This document shows positions 8,913-18,561 of a stretch of DNA of 27,876 nucleotides, piece after piece. The stretch covers positions 1-27,876 of the forward strand of contig MSJI02000458.1 of NCBI GenBank assembly GCA_001931905.2, given 5' to 3'. Made by a program: the position numbers and the translations under genes. Position 1 is the first letter of the stretch. Each line of letters opens with the position of its first letter. The notes under the pieces were generated by a model. It was not told where the DNA came from. It saw nothing but the letters and a program-made list of their open reading frames with translations, and did no database searches. The DNA comes from Cladosporium sp. IMV 00045 (lineage: Eukaryota > Ascomycota > Dothideomycetes > Cladosporiales > Cladosporiaceae).

Positions 8913-11900
8913 ATGTCTTCGGACGGCCGCGGCCACACAACAACCTCGCCGTCCGTCCACCCTCCCGACCTAAGCGGCACGAGTCCACCACCCGAACCTC
9001 TTCTCATTGCCCCGAACACCGCGCCATTCCCGCCGCCCGCTTCTCGCGATCCATCTCTCACACGAGGCCGCGCTCTCAGCGCCGCCAGCCAACGCAATGC
9101 CTCACCACGCGGCCTCACTCCCGCCTCCCAGGCACGGTCAAAGCAGAGCCTGGATGTTGAGAGGAAGCCTTCGGTCTCATATGGACATCACCGGAATACG
9201 AGCATCGTCCATGGAGTGCAACATTCGCGCAATACTAGTAACCTGAGCAATTCCACGAGTGTCAGCCCGCTGAGCCCACATAAGATCATGAGCAACAATG
9301 GAAATGCTAGCGATAGTGCGGTCAACGTCGCCCCGAGTGTTATCAAGAAGAGCCCTTCGATGTCGACATTGCACACACATGCTGGAAATGGAATACCTTC
9401 GCTGCCGCCGAACCGAAGTTTCGAGAGTAGTGCGACAGCACAAAGGAGGCCTGAACGGATGCACAGTGGCAGGGTGAAGAGGCCGACTGAGCACCATCGT
9501 TCGCATTCACGACAACAAATTCAACAGCAGGAGCCGAAGACGGTTGGAGAATATGCGTTACACCACTTGTTTACGTCTTTCATTGCGGAGGCGGATGAAA
9601 GAATTGAGAGATGTATGGCACGTCCTGGAGAGATGGAACCCCGACTGGAGGACATATGCGGTCCAGGCGCAGACTCAAATTTCGACCAATTGATCTCATC
9701 CCTCGGCCATATCAATCGACAAAAGCCCAAGTATGTGATCGACTCGGTGATATTGTGGCACAAGAGAAAGAGTGATCTGGCAAAGCAAATACGCCTGGAA
9801 GTCGAGACGCTGCGGAATTCTACGGTTGTGACACAAAGGCACATTGGTCACAATGGGAGTGCTTCTGTCTCTCATCCTTCGCCCGGAGGACAGGACGTCA
9901 TGGTGTTGGAATACGATATGGCCGCGGCGGAAAGGAGGTCGGGAATATCGGTATATATCCTGTGCCGTGCTTTGATCGAAATCATCGGACAGACGACCCT
10001 CAAAGCCATCAGCTCGGATCACAGCGGCAACACAGCCGAGAAGCTGGAAAGCGTCATCTACGACCACTTGGTAGGACAGGAGCCTGAGCAGCTGCAGAAA
10101 AGCCCATTGAAACATGCGAACTGGGTGATCAGAGGGCAATTGTTGGGCGTCATGAGCGGGCTGAGATTCGAAGAGGTGTCTGGCCGTTTTCTTCAGGACC
10201 TTGGTTTCGCGCAAAGGACTCTCTCAACCAAGGGCATGGTCGAGCCGAGGCTGGCTTCCAAAACCGCACTTCTGGTGCAGAGCATGCAGTGGCTGAAATT
10301 CAAAATCGCACCCGAAGAGGCCTGGAGTCATGCTTGTGACACGATGCAGTTGCTGGCGAAGTTTTTCGCCGAAGTTCATGGCCGTCAGATGAAGTACGCG
10401 TATGCTCAGCTGTTCGAACGACTTATGCTCCCGATCGCCGCGACAGGAAACTCTTCTAACTTCACAGCAACCAAATGGAAGAATGTACTGGCTGCGATAA
10501 GACCTAAAGTTACTCAGATGCTGTCCAAGGCGGATCACTGGTCTTACATATTCCCACTGCAGGCGGTGTTACTCTGCGTGTCACCCGCAGATGTCTTCGC
10601 TAGCCACTGGATGTCCATCGCCACCACATTTCAGCCTAATCGGAGAGACCGAGCTGGTCGCTCACATTACCTGAAGGCAATTTGTCGACTTGTCTGGAGG
10701 TATCTGTATAGATTGTCAGATTCTCCAAATGCGGTTGCCAGGAAGTTGGACGAGATCGTCAAGCTTGTCTTCCAGGGCGGCAAGAGAGTCTTGATTTCGA
10801 CCGATCCTGTCATTGCAGACCCGCTCATCCAACTGATACGCATCATTGGCTATAAATATCAAGACATCTGCTTCAGGACTATCATTTTCCCTCTAATGAA
10901 TTCGGAACTCTTCACAAGTCCGGACGGCCAGCTCAAGATCGAAAGTCTTGATCCCGAGAAGACTGTCATTGCCATTCGAGCATTCTTAGCCATCATGCGT
11001 GATCTCGAGAAGAACGAACCACCCCCATTCCCGATCGCGTTCGAATGTGATTCGCTGCTGGACCCGACATCACGTTCACCGATTACGCATCGAAGAACAC
11101 GATCTCAAGGCTTCGCCGTGTCCGCTGGTCGGACTGAGAGGCTCTCAAGACCCGTCATGACAACCAATCTGAACGAAGTCACGAAAGACTATTATGTCAA
11201 ATTTTGCAAGATCCTTGGCCAGCTCACCATAATTTGCGACAACACATTTGGCGGCCAAGCTGTGTTGGACGAGAAGTTCTCATCACATACTCCAAAGACT
11301 CCGATGGCCGAAGCTTTCACATTTAACCGACGCGACGAGCTCATGAACCCGACAGATGTACGACAGCACTATTACGATTTACTTCACGTGGCCGTTGAGG
11401 CTTTACCCAGGTGTCTTTCGCCACATCTCCCCATCAATTCTTTGGTCAATCTCCTTTGCACGGGAACCGCTCACGTGCAAGCTCATATCGCGACTTCGTC
11501 TGCGCAAGCTTTGAAGTCTATTGCTCGTCAATCACATGCGCAACAAGTGACTATTGGATTTGCCAGATTTATTTTCAATTTCGATGATCGCTACGCAACA
11601 GTGTCCGATGGTGGGCTTCTGGGGCCTGGTCACATTGAGAACACTCTTGAGCTCTACGTCGAACTGCTGCAAATATGGATCGATGAGATCCAGCAGAGGA
11701 CCCGAAAGGCTGCTGCCGAGCCGATGGAGGATGATGACCAAGCCATCCGTCCTTTACCGCTGGACTTGTCTGGTGTCCTGGCCCATGTGGACGAGGTAGA
11801 GTCGCATGGTCTGTTCTTTCTGTGCTCACCGTCCAGGGCGGTGCGAGCCATCGCCGTGAATGTGCTCCGCCTCATTACAAAGTTCGATACCGCTCTTGGC

Positions 11901-14900
11901 AAGCCTTGCACAAGAATTATTAGCATCCTGGAAGGAAGCTCGCAGCAGGTCATCGACGTCAACGATGAGAGACTTTCGCTCGCTGAGCGCTCACGTTTAC
12001 AAAAGGGGCTTCGAAAGGGCAACCAAAACAGCACGCTCGTCGAGCTGTGCAGCAGCGAAATCCCCCACGACTCGAACCTCTGGTTCAAGGTCTTCCCTAA
12101 TCTTGTTCGTCTTAGCTCCGAGATTTGTCTTCACGCGGTTGCTCTTACAAGAGAAATCGTGTGCATGCGTCTCTCACACAGCCATAATGCAATTGCCGCG
12201 ATTGCAGAAGGCAATGGACCGAAACCCAACCAATTCGAGACGACTTTCATAACGAGCAGAATGCACCAGGCACCTCGCGTCAACACTTCGTCTCCAGACA
12301 TCATCATCGAGCAGTGGAAGTTGCACCTTGTCTTTGCATGTACGACTCTTACGAATGCTGGCAGCACCACATACCTGGCTGCTCCTCAATCGAGCCAAGT
12401 GTCGCTGCATACGAGGAAGAGCTCGAAGTCTTCCACAAGCAGCAGCAGCCAGGAAAAGGTGTACACCGCATCCGAGCTTTTCCAAAAGGTGCAAAAGATG
12501 CTATCGGTACCCAACGCTGCGGTCCGCAACGCTGCAGTTGTCGGTCTTGGTGCAACGAACGCCACACTTTTCAATACACTACTGCAATCTTTGCAAGACC
12601 TGGTCCGGGAATGTGGACAGGACGCCAAGGAGCGCATTGCCTCTCACCAGAGAAGTCTGAGCAGTCCTCGACGAAGTCGACGTACAGATTATCTTCGGTT
12701 GGAGATCACACATCTTCTCAGTCTGACCTGCCATATGCTGAAGCACCCTGCCATTAACGGCGACGAATATGTGCTTGAGTACATGACCGATTATTCGAAG
12801 CACCTGCGCCTTTTCCTCAGCGATTCAGACATTCAGGGCCATCTGGAGTACCAGAAGTTGCGGACGTATTACTGCACCCTTACTGAAGGCTTGTACGATT
12901 GCACTAAAGACTTCAAGGATTCGTCTAGATGGATGTCATTCCAGGCACGTCAGGCGACTTTTGCTTTGATGGAGAATTGGTGTGGTTTTTCGCCGAACGA
13001 GAGTCATCTGCGAGCACACGAGAATCACGTTGCGAGATCTATCCTGGATCGCGAGCACGATCTCCGAAGCCGTGGTATTATCAATTCCGCGATCGAGAAG
13101 GAGAGGAGTGAATTGCAGACAGCCGCTCTCGGTGCGATGGCTGCATTGTGCGCCGGACCACTCAACTTCGTGGCAGACCACAAGATCCTCATGTCTTTTG
13201 ACATCAAGCGTCTACTGCAATGGCTGAATGCCATTTTCGAGACTCCCAGCGATCGCACACACGCCATCGGGAGAAAGGCGCTCCAGAATCTCATCGTCAA
13301 CAACCCAGAGCATGCCTATCTCATGGCGCAAACGCTCCGCATGTGCTATACCGCTCGCCTCCCGAAAGCGCTTACGAGCTACTTTGAAGTGGTCACCAAG
13401 GTTCTCACGGAACACACTCACGTCCATATGCCTTTCTGGAAAGTCCTCTGCGCTGGTCTCTATACGCTAGGTAACGAGGACAGTCAAATCCGCATGAAGT
13501 CTGCACGGCTGCTGCGAACTCTCGAAGAGCGCCAGGGCAAGACTTCCAAGCTCCAAGATCTCGACATCAGCGTTTCAGACAAGACTACTGCAGTCTACAA
13601 GCTGGCGCAGTTCGAGGTTTCGTGCCGACTGGCCAAGCAGCATCCAGAACTTGCATTCCATGTCTTCTCGGAGTTTTCTGCGTATTTCAATGAGCTGCAG
13701 CCTGACCACCAGCGCAATATGGTGTCCGGCATGCTGCCGTGGATTCAGACAATTGAGCTACAGCTCGATCCTAGCGGTGGGCCGACAGCGACATCATACA
13801 TGTTGCTTGTGAATCTATTCGAGATTACCGTCAAAAGCCGAATCACGCTGCACAACGAAATCCAAGCACTGTGGCAGGCCCTCGCAACTGGACCTTACGC
13901 CGGAAACGTGCAGCTGGTGCTCGATTTCATCATTGATGTCTGCCTCGATCGCAAGGAGCAGAACTTCGTCATCTACGCCAAACAGATTGTGGTTTTCCTG
14001 TCTGGCACGGTTGCCGGAGCAAAGGTCGTCGAGTATCTACTCCTCCAGATCTGTCCTAAGAGCATGGTCGCGGAGCGAAGGGACCCGATCGTTGCCCCTG
14101 CCGATACCACAGGTCTGCCGTACATTGCCGACTTGGCTGTGGTGCTGCCAAGTGGCGCGAAGCAGAGCGGTTTGTCGCTTGGTCAAGTTAGCATGATCCT
14201 CCTCGTCGACTTGATCGTGTCGCCTGACAAATTGCCAATGGACAAATTGGCAACATTGCTGCAAGTTATCCTTGTGCAGTGGGATCAGTACATTGCTATC
14301 GTGCAGGAACAGGCTCGTGAATTGCTCGTTCACCTCATTCACGAGCTTGTCATATCGCAGATCGAGCCCGGCAGCACTGACCCTGATAAGGAGTCTATCG
14401 AGGAATTCATCGAGTCCATTCGCCAGCATGATCCGAAGATTGCTTGGGCATACGGGGATAGCGAAGTCAAGGCTGGCGAGGAAGACAGCCGTGCTGTGTC
14501 TCAACCCATGGGTTTTGTAGTCGATGAAGCCGTCAAGATCTTCTCCATCACTCATCCTACCATCCGCGAAGAATGGGGCAAAGTCACCATGGCCTGGGCG
14601 ACTTCGTGTGCTGTGCGGCATGTGGCTTGTCGATCCTTTCAAGTCTTCAGATGCATCTCAACCACGTTGGATCAGCAGATGCTGGCCGATATGCTGGCCA
14701 GGCTATCAAACACCATCGCTGACGATGAGAATCACGATTACCTGATCTTTTCGCTCGAGATCTTGACAACACTGCGCAGCATCATTGATGCTTTGGATCC
14801 GCTCGACTTGCTTCAGTACCCACAACTGTTCTGGACAACGTGCGCTTGTCTCGACACCATCTTTGAGCGCGAGTTCCAAGAGGGTCTCAGTATGCTGAAC

Positions 14901-16598
14901 CATTTGCTGACGAAGATGGATTTGAGCGATCCCGCTGTGCTTAAGATCTTGAAAGACAACCAGCCCATGAAGTGGGAAGGCAGCTTCCAGGGCCTTCACG
15001 CTTTGATGTACAAGGGCGTGAGGTCTAGCAATTCGATGAGCCGCACACTGGCTGTCATGGAGCGTCTCATTAAGTTGCCCTCAAGCGAGCTCGTGGGCAG
15101 CGAGGAGAGGTTGCTTTTCACTGTTCTGGCGAATTTGCCCAGATTCTTGCATTCTTTCGACCAACCAAGAGATGACCCCAACAATGTGGACGCAGCCGAG
15201 ACGCTCGCTCTGGCGGCGGAGAGTCAGAAACACATGGGCTTGTCGAAAGCGCTTCAGGGATTCGCCAAGTATCAATACCGCAACGAGGGAGACTTCTTGT
15301 CGCACATGGTCTCGGCCATTCGCACTGCTTTCTTCCCGACTTGGGAGTTCCAGAGCCTTGTGTTCATGCTTGCTATGGTCAACAACCAGTGCGCGTGGTT
15401 CAAGGTCAAGACGATGCAAGTGCTCTGTGTAATCATCCCGGATGTGGACATGCGCAAGCCAGAGATCGCTTCTCAAGGCCCCGATCTCATCTCTCCCTTG
15501 TTGCGTTTGCTTCAGACTGAGCATTGTCAACAAGCGCTTGATGTGCTGGACAACGTGATTGATATGGCCGGCACGCCGATGGACAACAAACATTTGCGCA
15601 TGAGCATGGCAGGCTCCCATTCCACTCGAGCGACTAGAAAAGAGTACGACCGTACGAAGAGCTTGTACGGTATTCCGGAAGAGTCTGGATGGTCCATTCC
15701 TATGCCTGCCATCCACTCTGCTCAGACGCGCAATAATGTCCACGCCGTCTTCTATACGCTTGCATACGCTGGCTGTGGAAATATCACACAAGAATCCTCT
15801 GACATACCAGAGGTTGAATTCCACAAGGACGATTTTTTGTACGATTCTTTCTCGTCAGACCGCACATTTTCCGACAGGACAGCCACCATGACCACAGACG
15901 ATACACGCATAAACAGCAACATGGGCGAGCTCGCGATGAAACTCGACAGCTTGGATGACTTCTTCGACGATGACGACAAATCGATCAATGATACTTTAGT
16001 CGACTCGAACGGCAGGCGCAGGTACCCGAGCGCTCTGATCGAAGAACGCGAGAACCTGTACGACCAAGAAGCACTCCCGATCCTGCACCATTCCCTCCAG
16101 CGCAACGTCAGCGTCACTTCCTTCCAGAAGAGCTTCGTCGAGCCACGCTACCAAGCGACAAGCCCCGTGGTTATGAACCCAGGCGCCTTCGCTCAGCACT
16201 CCGCTCGTCCTCGCGTACACAACCGTTCCATAACCTCCCCCGCCATCCCGCTGAACGGCCGCAACCCCTCCCGCGCCGAAAACGACTTCCGCTCCGGCGA
16301 CGAAGCCGGCGACGAGCCCTTCTCCGACGACGACCTGTCCATCAGCCGCACGCAGACTTCCGAGGAGATGCGCGGCTCCGACGCGTCTTCCCACCACCAG
16401 ACGACAAAGTCCACCGGCGGCGGCATCAAGGCTGGCTGGCGCAACGGCCTCAGGAGACTCACGAGCAATTCGGGCAACAAGGAAGCCAGGGAAGCCATTC
16501 GTGCGCAGGTCGTCGGCACGGCCAATCAGCTCGCTAAGAGCCCAAAGGTGCCTAAGGTGCCTGCTGCTTGGCTCACGCCGAATAGTGCGGAGCCTTGA
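8913..16598 (+). CDS. TAO3: Furry-family cell morphogenesis scaffold (Tao3/Mor2/PAG1)
   Basis: One open frame of 2561 residues without an internal intron. A stop at 8874 lies upstream in frame, and 8913 is the first in-frame ATG on the genomic sequence; a spliced start at 8799 is possible. Residues 1-205 are Ser/Pro/Arg/His-rich and probably disordered. From about 213 onward the protein is helical, HEAT/ARM-like, with stretches typical of the MOR2-PAG1 N, middle and C regions, for example around 345-560, 1625-1660, 1910-1945 and 2260-2285. The tail from about 2290 is acidic then Ser/Arg-rich and disordered. In yeasts, Tao3/Mor2 is a scaffold of the RAM/MOR network that supports NDR kinase (Cbk1/Orb6, with Mob2) in polarised growth and cell separation. 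The length fits the family (about 2100-2600 in fungi). Seven H-x-R-x-x-S/T sites are present. Identification rests on family recognition by eye. Confidence 0.93.
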   Translation: MSSDGRGHTTTSPSVHPPDLSGTSPPPEPLLIAPNTAPFPPPASRDPSLTRGRALSAASQRNASPRGLTPASQARSKQSLDVERKPSVSYGHHRNTSIVHGVQHSRNTSNLSNSTSVSPLSPHKIMSNNGNASDSAVNVAPSVIKKSPSMSTLHTHAGNGIPSLPPNRSFESSATAQRRPERMHSGRVKRPTEHHRSHSRQQIQQQEPKTVGEYALHHLFTSFIAEADERIERCMARPGEMEPRLEDICGPGADSNFDQLISSLGHINRQKPKYVIDSVILWHKRKSDLAKQIRLEVETLRNSTVVTQRHIGHNGSASVSHPSPGGQDVMVLEYDMAAAERRSGISVYILCRALIEIIGQTTLKAISSDHSGNTAEKLESVIYDHLVGQEPEQLQKSPLKHANWVIRGQLLGVMSGLRFEEVSGRFLQDLGFAQRTLSTKGMVEPRLASKTALLVQSMQWLKFKIAPEEAWSHACDTMQLLAKFFAEVHGRQMKYAYAQLFERLMLPIAATGNSSNFTATKWKNVLAAIRPKVTQMLSKADHWSYIFPLQAVLLCVSPADVFASHWMSIATTFQPNRRDRAGRSHYLKAICRLVWRYLYRLSDSPNAVARKLDEIVKLVFQGGKRVLISTDPVIADPLIQLIRIIGYKYQDICFRTIIFPLMNSELFTSPDGQLKIESLDPEKTVIAIRAFLAIMRDLEKNEPPPFPIAFECDSLLDPTSRSPITHRRTRSQGFAVSAGRTERLSRPVMTTNLNEVTKDYYVKFCKILGQLTIICDNTFGGQAVLDEKFSSHTPKTPMAEAFTFNRRDELMNPTDVRQHYYDLLHVAVEALPRCLSPHLPINSLVNLLCTGTAHVQAHIATSSAQALKSIARQSHAQQVTIGFARFIFNFDDRYATVSDGGLLGPGHIENTLELYVELLQIWIDEIQQRTRKAAAEPMEDDDQAIRPLPLDLSGVLAHVDEVESHGLFFLCSPSRAVRAIAVNVLRLITKFDTALGKPCTRIISILEGSSQQVIDVNDERLSLAERSRLQKGLRKGNQNSTLVELCSSEIPHDSNLWFKVFPNLVRLSSEICLHAVALTREIVCMRLSHSHNAIAAIAEGNGPKPNQFETTFITSRMHQAPRVNTSSPDIIIEQWKLHLVFACTTLTNAGSTTYLAAPQSSQVSLHTRKSSKSSTSSSSQEKVYTASELFQKVQKMLSVPNAAVRNAAVVGLGATNATLFNTLLQSLQDLVRECGQDAKERIASHQRSLSSPRRSRRTDYLRLEITHLLSLTCHMLKHPAINGDEYVLEYMTDYSKHLRLFLSDSDIQGHLEYQKLRTYYCTLTEGLYDCTKDFKDSSRWMSFQARQATFALMENWCGFSPNESHLRAHENHVARSILDREHDLRSRGIINSAIEKERSELQTAALGAMAALCAGPLNFVADHKILMSFDIKRLLQWLNAIFETPSDRTHAIGRKALQNLIVNNPEHAYLMAQTLRMCYTARLPKALTSYFEVVTKVLTEHTHVHMPFWKVLCAGLYTLGNEDSQIRMKSARLLRTLEERQGKTSKLQDLDISVSDKTTAVYKLAQFEVSCRLAKQHPELAFHVFSEFSAYFNELQPDHQRNMVSGMLPWIQTIELQLDPSGGPTATSYMLLVNLFEITVKSRITLHNEIQALWQALATGPYAGNVQLVLDFIIDVCLDRKEQNFVIYAKQIVVFLSGTVAGAKVVEYLLLQICPKSMVAERRDPIVAPADTTGLPYIADLAVVLPSGAKQSGLSLGQVSMILLVDLIVSPDKLPMDKLATLLQVILVQWDQYIAIVQEQARELLVHLIHELVISQIEPGSTDPDKESIEEFIESIRQHDPKIAWAYGDSEVKAGEEDSRAVSQPMGFVVDEAVKIFSITHPTIREEWGKVTMAWATSCAVRHVACRSFQVFRCISTTLDQQMLADMLARLSNTIADDENHDYLIFSLEILTTLRSIIDALDPLDLLQYPQLFWTTCACLDTIFEREFQEGLSMLNHLLTKMDLSDPAVLKILKDNQPMKWEGSFQGLHALMYKGVRSSNSMSRTLAVMERLIKLPSSELVGSEERLLFTVLANLPRFLHSFDQPRDDPNNVDAAETLALAAESQKHMGLSKALQGFAKYQYRNEGDFLSHMVSAIRTAFFPTWEFQSLVFMLAMVNNQCAWFKVKTMQVLCVIIPDVDMRKPEIASQGPDLISPLLRLLQTEHCQQALDVLDNVIDMAGTPMDNKHLRMSMAGSHSTRATRKEYDRTKSLYGIPEESGWSIPMPAIHSAQTRNNVHAVFYTLAYAGCGNITQESSDIPEVEFHKDDFLYDSFSSDRTFSDRTATMTTDDTRINSNMGELAMKLDSLDDFFDDDDKSINDTLVDSNGRRRYPSALIEERENLYDQEALPILHHSLQRNVSVTSFQKSFVEPRYQATSPVVMNPGAFAQHSARPRVHNRSITSPAIPLNGRNPSRAENDFRSGDEAGDEPFSDDDLSISRTQTSEEMRGSDASSHHQTTKSTGGGIKAGWRNGLRRLTSNSGNKEAREAIRAQVVGTANQLAKSPKVPKVPAAWLTPNSAEP

Positions 16599-17069
16599 GA
16601 ACATGCAAGGATTTGAGATTTGTGCTTTACAGGAGTGAGGTACTGTACTTTTATAGAAGAAGATTCCGCGCAATTGTTAGTTGTATAATGTTTGCAGAAG
16701 AGAGGCGTACCAGGCGTTTGTTTGATTTTTTGGGGGGCTTTTTGGGCTTGGTGACGGTAAACGGTTTGGGACGGAAGAGTGACGCCGTGTGTAACTATAT
16801 TCTCATCGATACCCAAAAAGAAATGTTCGATTTTTTTTCAGTTCCAAGGACTTGTGTCGCGCCCCCTTTCTCTCTGTGCGATTGTGTCTCGTACAGGAGG
16901 GAGTTCCTCAAACGCGTGTGCTCCCATTCCATTGTGACTGCGCCCTTGCGTGAGAGAATGTTGCACGCGTTTGGATAAGGGGTATCTATCATTGTCGTTG
17001 TCGATGCATTTCGTGTCTCTTTTCCTGTTCGGCGCATGCTCGACGTCGTTCTATTTTATCCTTCGCTAA
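16599..17069. other. TAO3 3' region and promoter of the GT8 gene
   Basis: The stretch contains T-rich and TTTTTTGGGGGG-type tracts near 16723-16745 that fit the 3' untranslated region of TAO3, then a short promoter region for the gene at 17070. A 9-bp inverted repeat centred on two ACGCGT boxes lies at 16910-16972. No gene is seen. Confidence 0.5.
16910..16972. promoter_or_regulatory. Inverted pair of AAACGCGTG sites upstream of the GT8 gene
   Basis: AAACGCGTG at 16910-16918 and its exact reverse complement CACGCGTTT at 16964-16972 face each other across 45 bp, about 100-160 bp before the ATG at 17070. Each contains an MCB core (ACGCGT). This suggests a site for a dimeric or paired regulator, possibly MBF-like. 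It is inference from spacing and symmetry. Confidence 0.4.
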
Positions 17070-18451
17070 ATGGCACATCACTACACGACGAAAGCTCTCG
17101 GTCGAGTCTGGGCGCCTCCCTCATCGCCTACAACCCCCACCCGCGTCTCTTCACGAGGTCGCTTCGGAGCATGGCCTACAGTAGACAGAACGCCTCGCCA
17201 GCAGCACGCCGCTCAAGCGTCCTGGTTCAGTGACCTTCGCATCCTCCGCGGCCGGCTCGCCGAACGCCTAGCCGTCCTCCTCGCCCTCTCCATCTGCATC
17301 AGCTTCCTGGCCTACCACCACGACCGCTTCATCACTCCCGGTGTCCACGTCTGGACGCACTCCATCCATCGCCTCCGCCTCGGAGGCTCCCTAATCTCCT
17401 TCTGGACCCGCGTCAACTGGAGCCAGTACGCCTACGTCTCCTACGCCACGACCGACGATCACGTGTGCAACTCCCTCATGCTCGCCGAGTCCCTGCACCG
17501 CCTAGGCGCCAAACCGGACATCCTGATCCTCCACGCCGCCGAGCTCACCACCTCCTCAACCTCCGTCCCCTCCCTCCTCGTCCAAGCCCGCACGCAATAC
17601 AACGCCAAAACCTCCCCCATCCCCACCCTCAGCACCTCCGCAACCGCAGCGTCCGACCCCTCCTGGTCGCAGAGCCTGACGAAACTGCACGCTTTCAACC
17701 AAACCCAGTACGCGCGCGTGCTCAGCCTCGACTCCGACGCCACCCTGCTGCAAGCGCCGGACGAGCTCTTCCTGCTGCCCAAGCAACACGCCATCGCCCT
17801 CCCGTCCGCCTACTGGCTCAACGCCACGCTCTGCACGGCCCTGATGCTCGTGACGCCTTCGGCGGAAGAATTCGCGCTCGTGCGAGCCCGCGTCGACGAG
17901 AAGAGGGAGAGGGAGTACGACATGGACGTTGTGAATGCGCTGTATGCCGAGAGCGCGGTGGTGTTGCCCCACAGGCCTTATTTGCTTCTGACGGGGGAGA
18001 TGAGGAAGGAGAGGGGGGAGCATGGTGCTTTTCTGGGTGGAGAGGAGGCGTGGAGTGCGAGGAGGGCGGTGGAGGAGGCCAAGTATGTCCATTTCTCGGA
18101 TTGGCCGGTGCCGAAGCCTTGGGTGCCGAGTGAGGAGGGGTTGAGGGGGGAGAATGCGCCGGAGTGTAGGGGGGAGGGGGGAGGGGAGGATTGTGAGGAT
18201 AGGGATGTTTGGTTGGCGCTTTATGGGGATTTTAGAAGGAGGAGGAAGGTGAGTTTGCCGTTCCCGTTCCCGATCGTGATGTGACGTGATGATTTGTGAG
18301 ATTCTGTTGTGGTCTGTCTTTGCTTGCTAACAGAGTGTTGTTCGATCAGAGTATCTGCGGTCCGGAGTTCAGCATGTTCGAGAAAGCCGAGGAGGCATTG
18401 AAGGGCCTGCCTCCCATGGCGACTAGTTTGTCAGATACGACTGCTAGTTGA
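17070..18451 (+). CDS. Golgi-type GT8 glycosyltransferase (Gnt1-like, probable N-acetylglucosaminyltransferase)
   Basis: Model: join(17070..18248, 18350..18451), 426 residues. The ATG has good context (AAATGG). A short Arg/Pro-rich cytosolic head (1-66) is followed by one hydrophobic segment (about 67-82), the layout of a type II Golgi enzyme. The catalytic part begins near Y120-T128 (AYVSYATTDDHVCN), with a DSD metal/nucleotide-sugar motif at 221-223, then PSAYWLN, CTALMLV and a later VHFSDWPVPKPW block. These are hallmarks of fungal GT8 proteins related to yeast Gnt1, which adds GlcNAc to glycans; the donor and acceptor here are not known. The 101-nt intron has donor GTGAGT, branch GCTAAC at 18326-18331 and acceptor CAG at 18349; splicing restores a CGPEF-type ending. 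Without splicing a 404-residue form results. Base composition changes sharply within the gene: C-ending codons before about 17870, G-rich after. Confidence 0.85.
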
Positions 18452-18561
18452 AGAATCATGTTGTGGAAATCTCGCGACAGGCCCTAAGGGGATTGACAGT
18501 AATGTTTGCATGCATTTTGGGGTAATATCCACGCTAGTCTTACTTGTCAGAACCAGATCAT

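Noticed and set aside
15081..15824. 247-codon antisense frame within TAO3, with similar ones at 15996-16673 and 14037-14642
   Set aside because: Antisense shadows of a long GC-balanced gene; no family resemblance and no splice or promoter signals of their own.
16732..16745. T-run followed by a G-run after TAO3 as a bacterial-type terminator
   Set aside because: This is eukaryotic DNA; the tract is better read as 3' untranslated sequence, and no stem precedes it.
17465..18133. 222-codon overlapping + frame in the GT8 gene
   Set aside because: The Arg/Pro-rich composition is a frame-shifted reading of a C-rich gene; the true frame carries the DSD motif and membrane segment.
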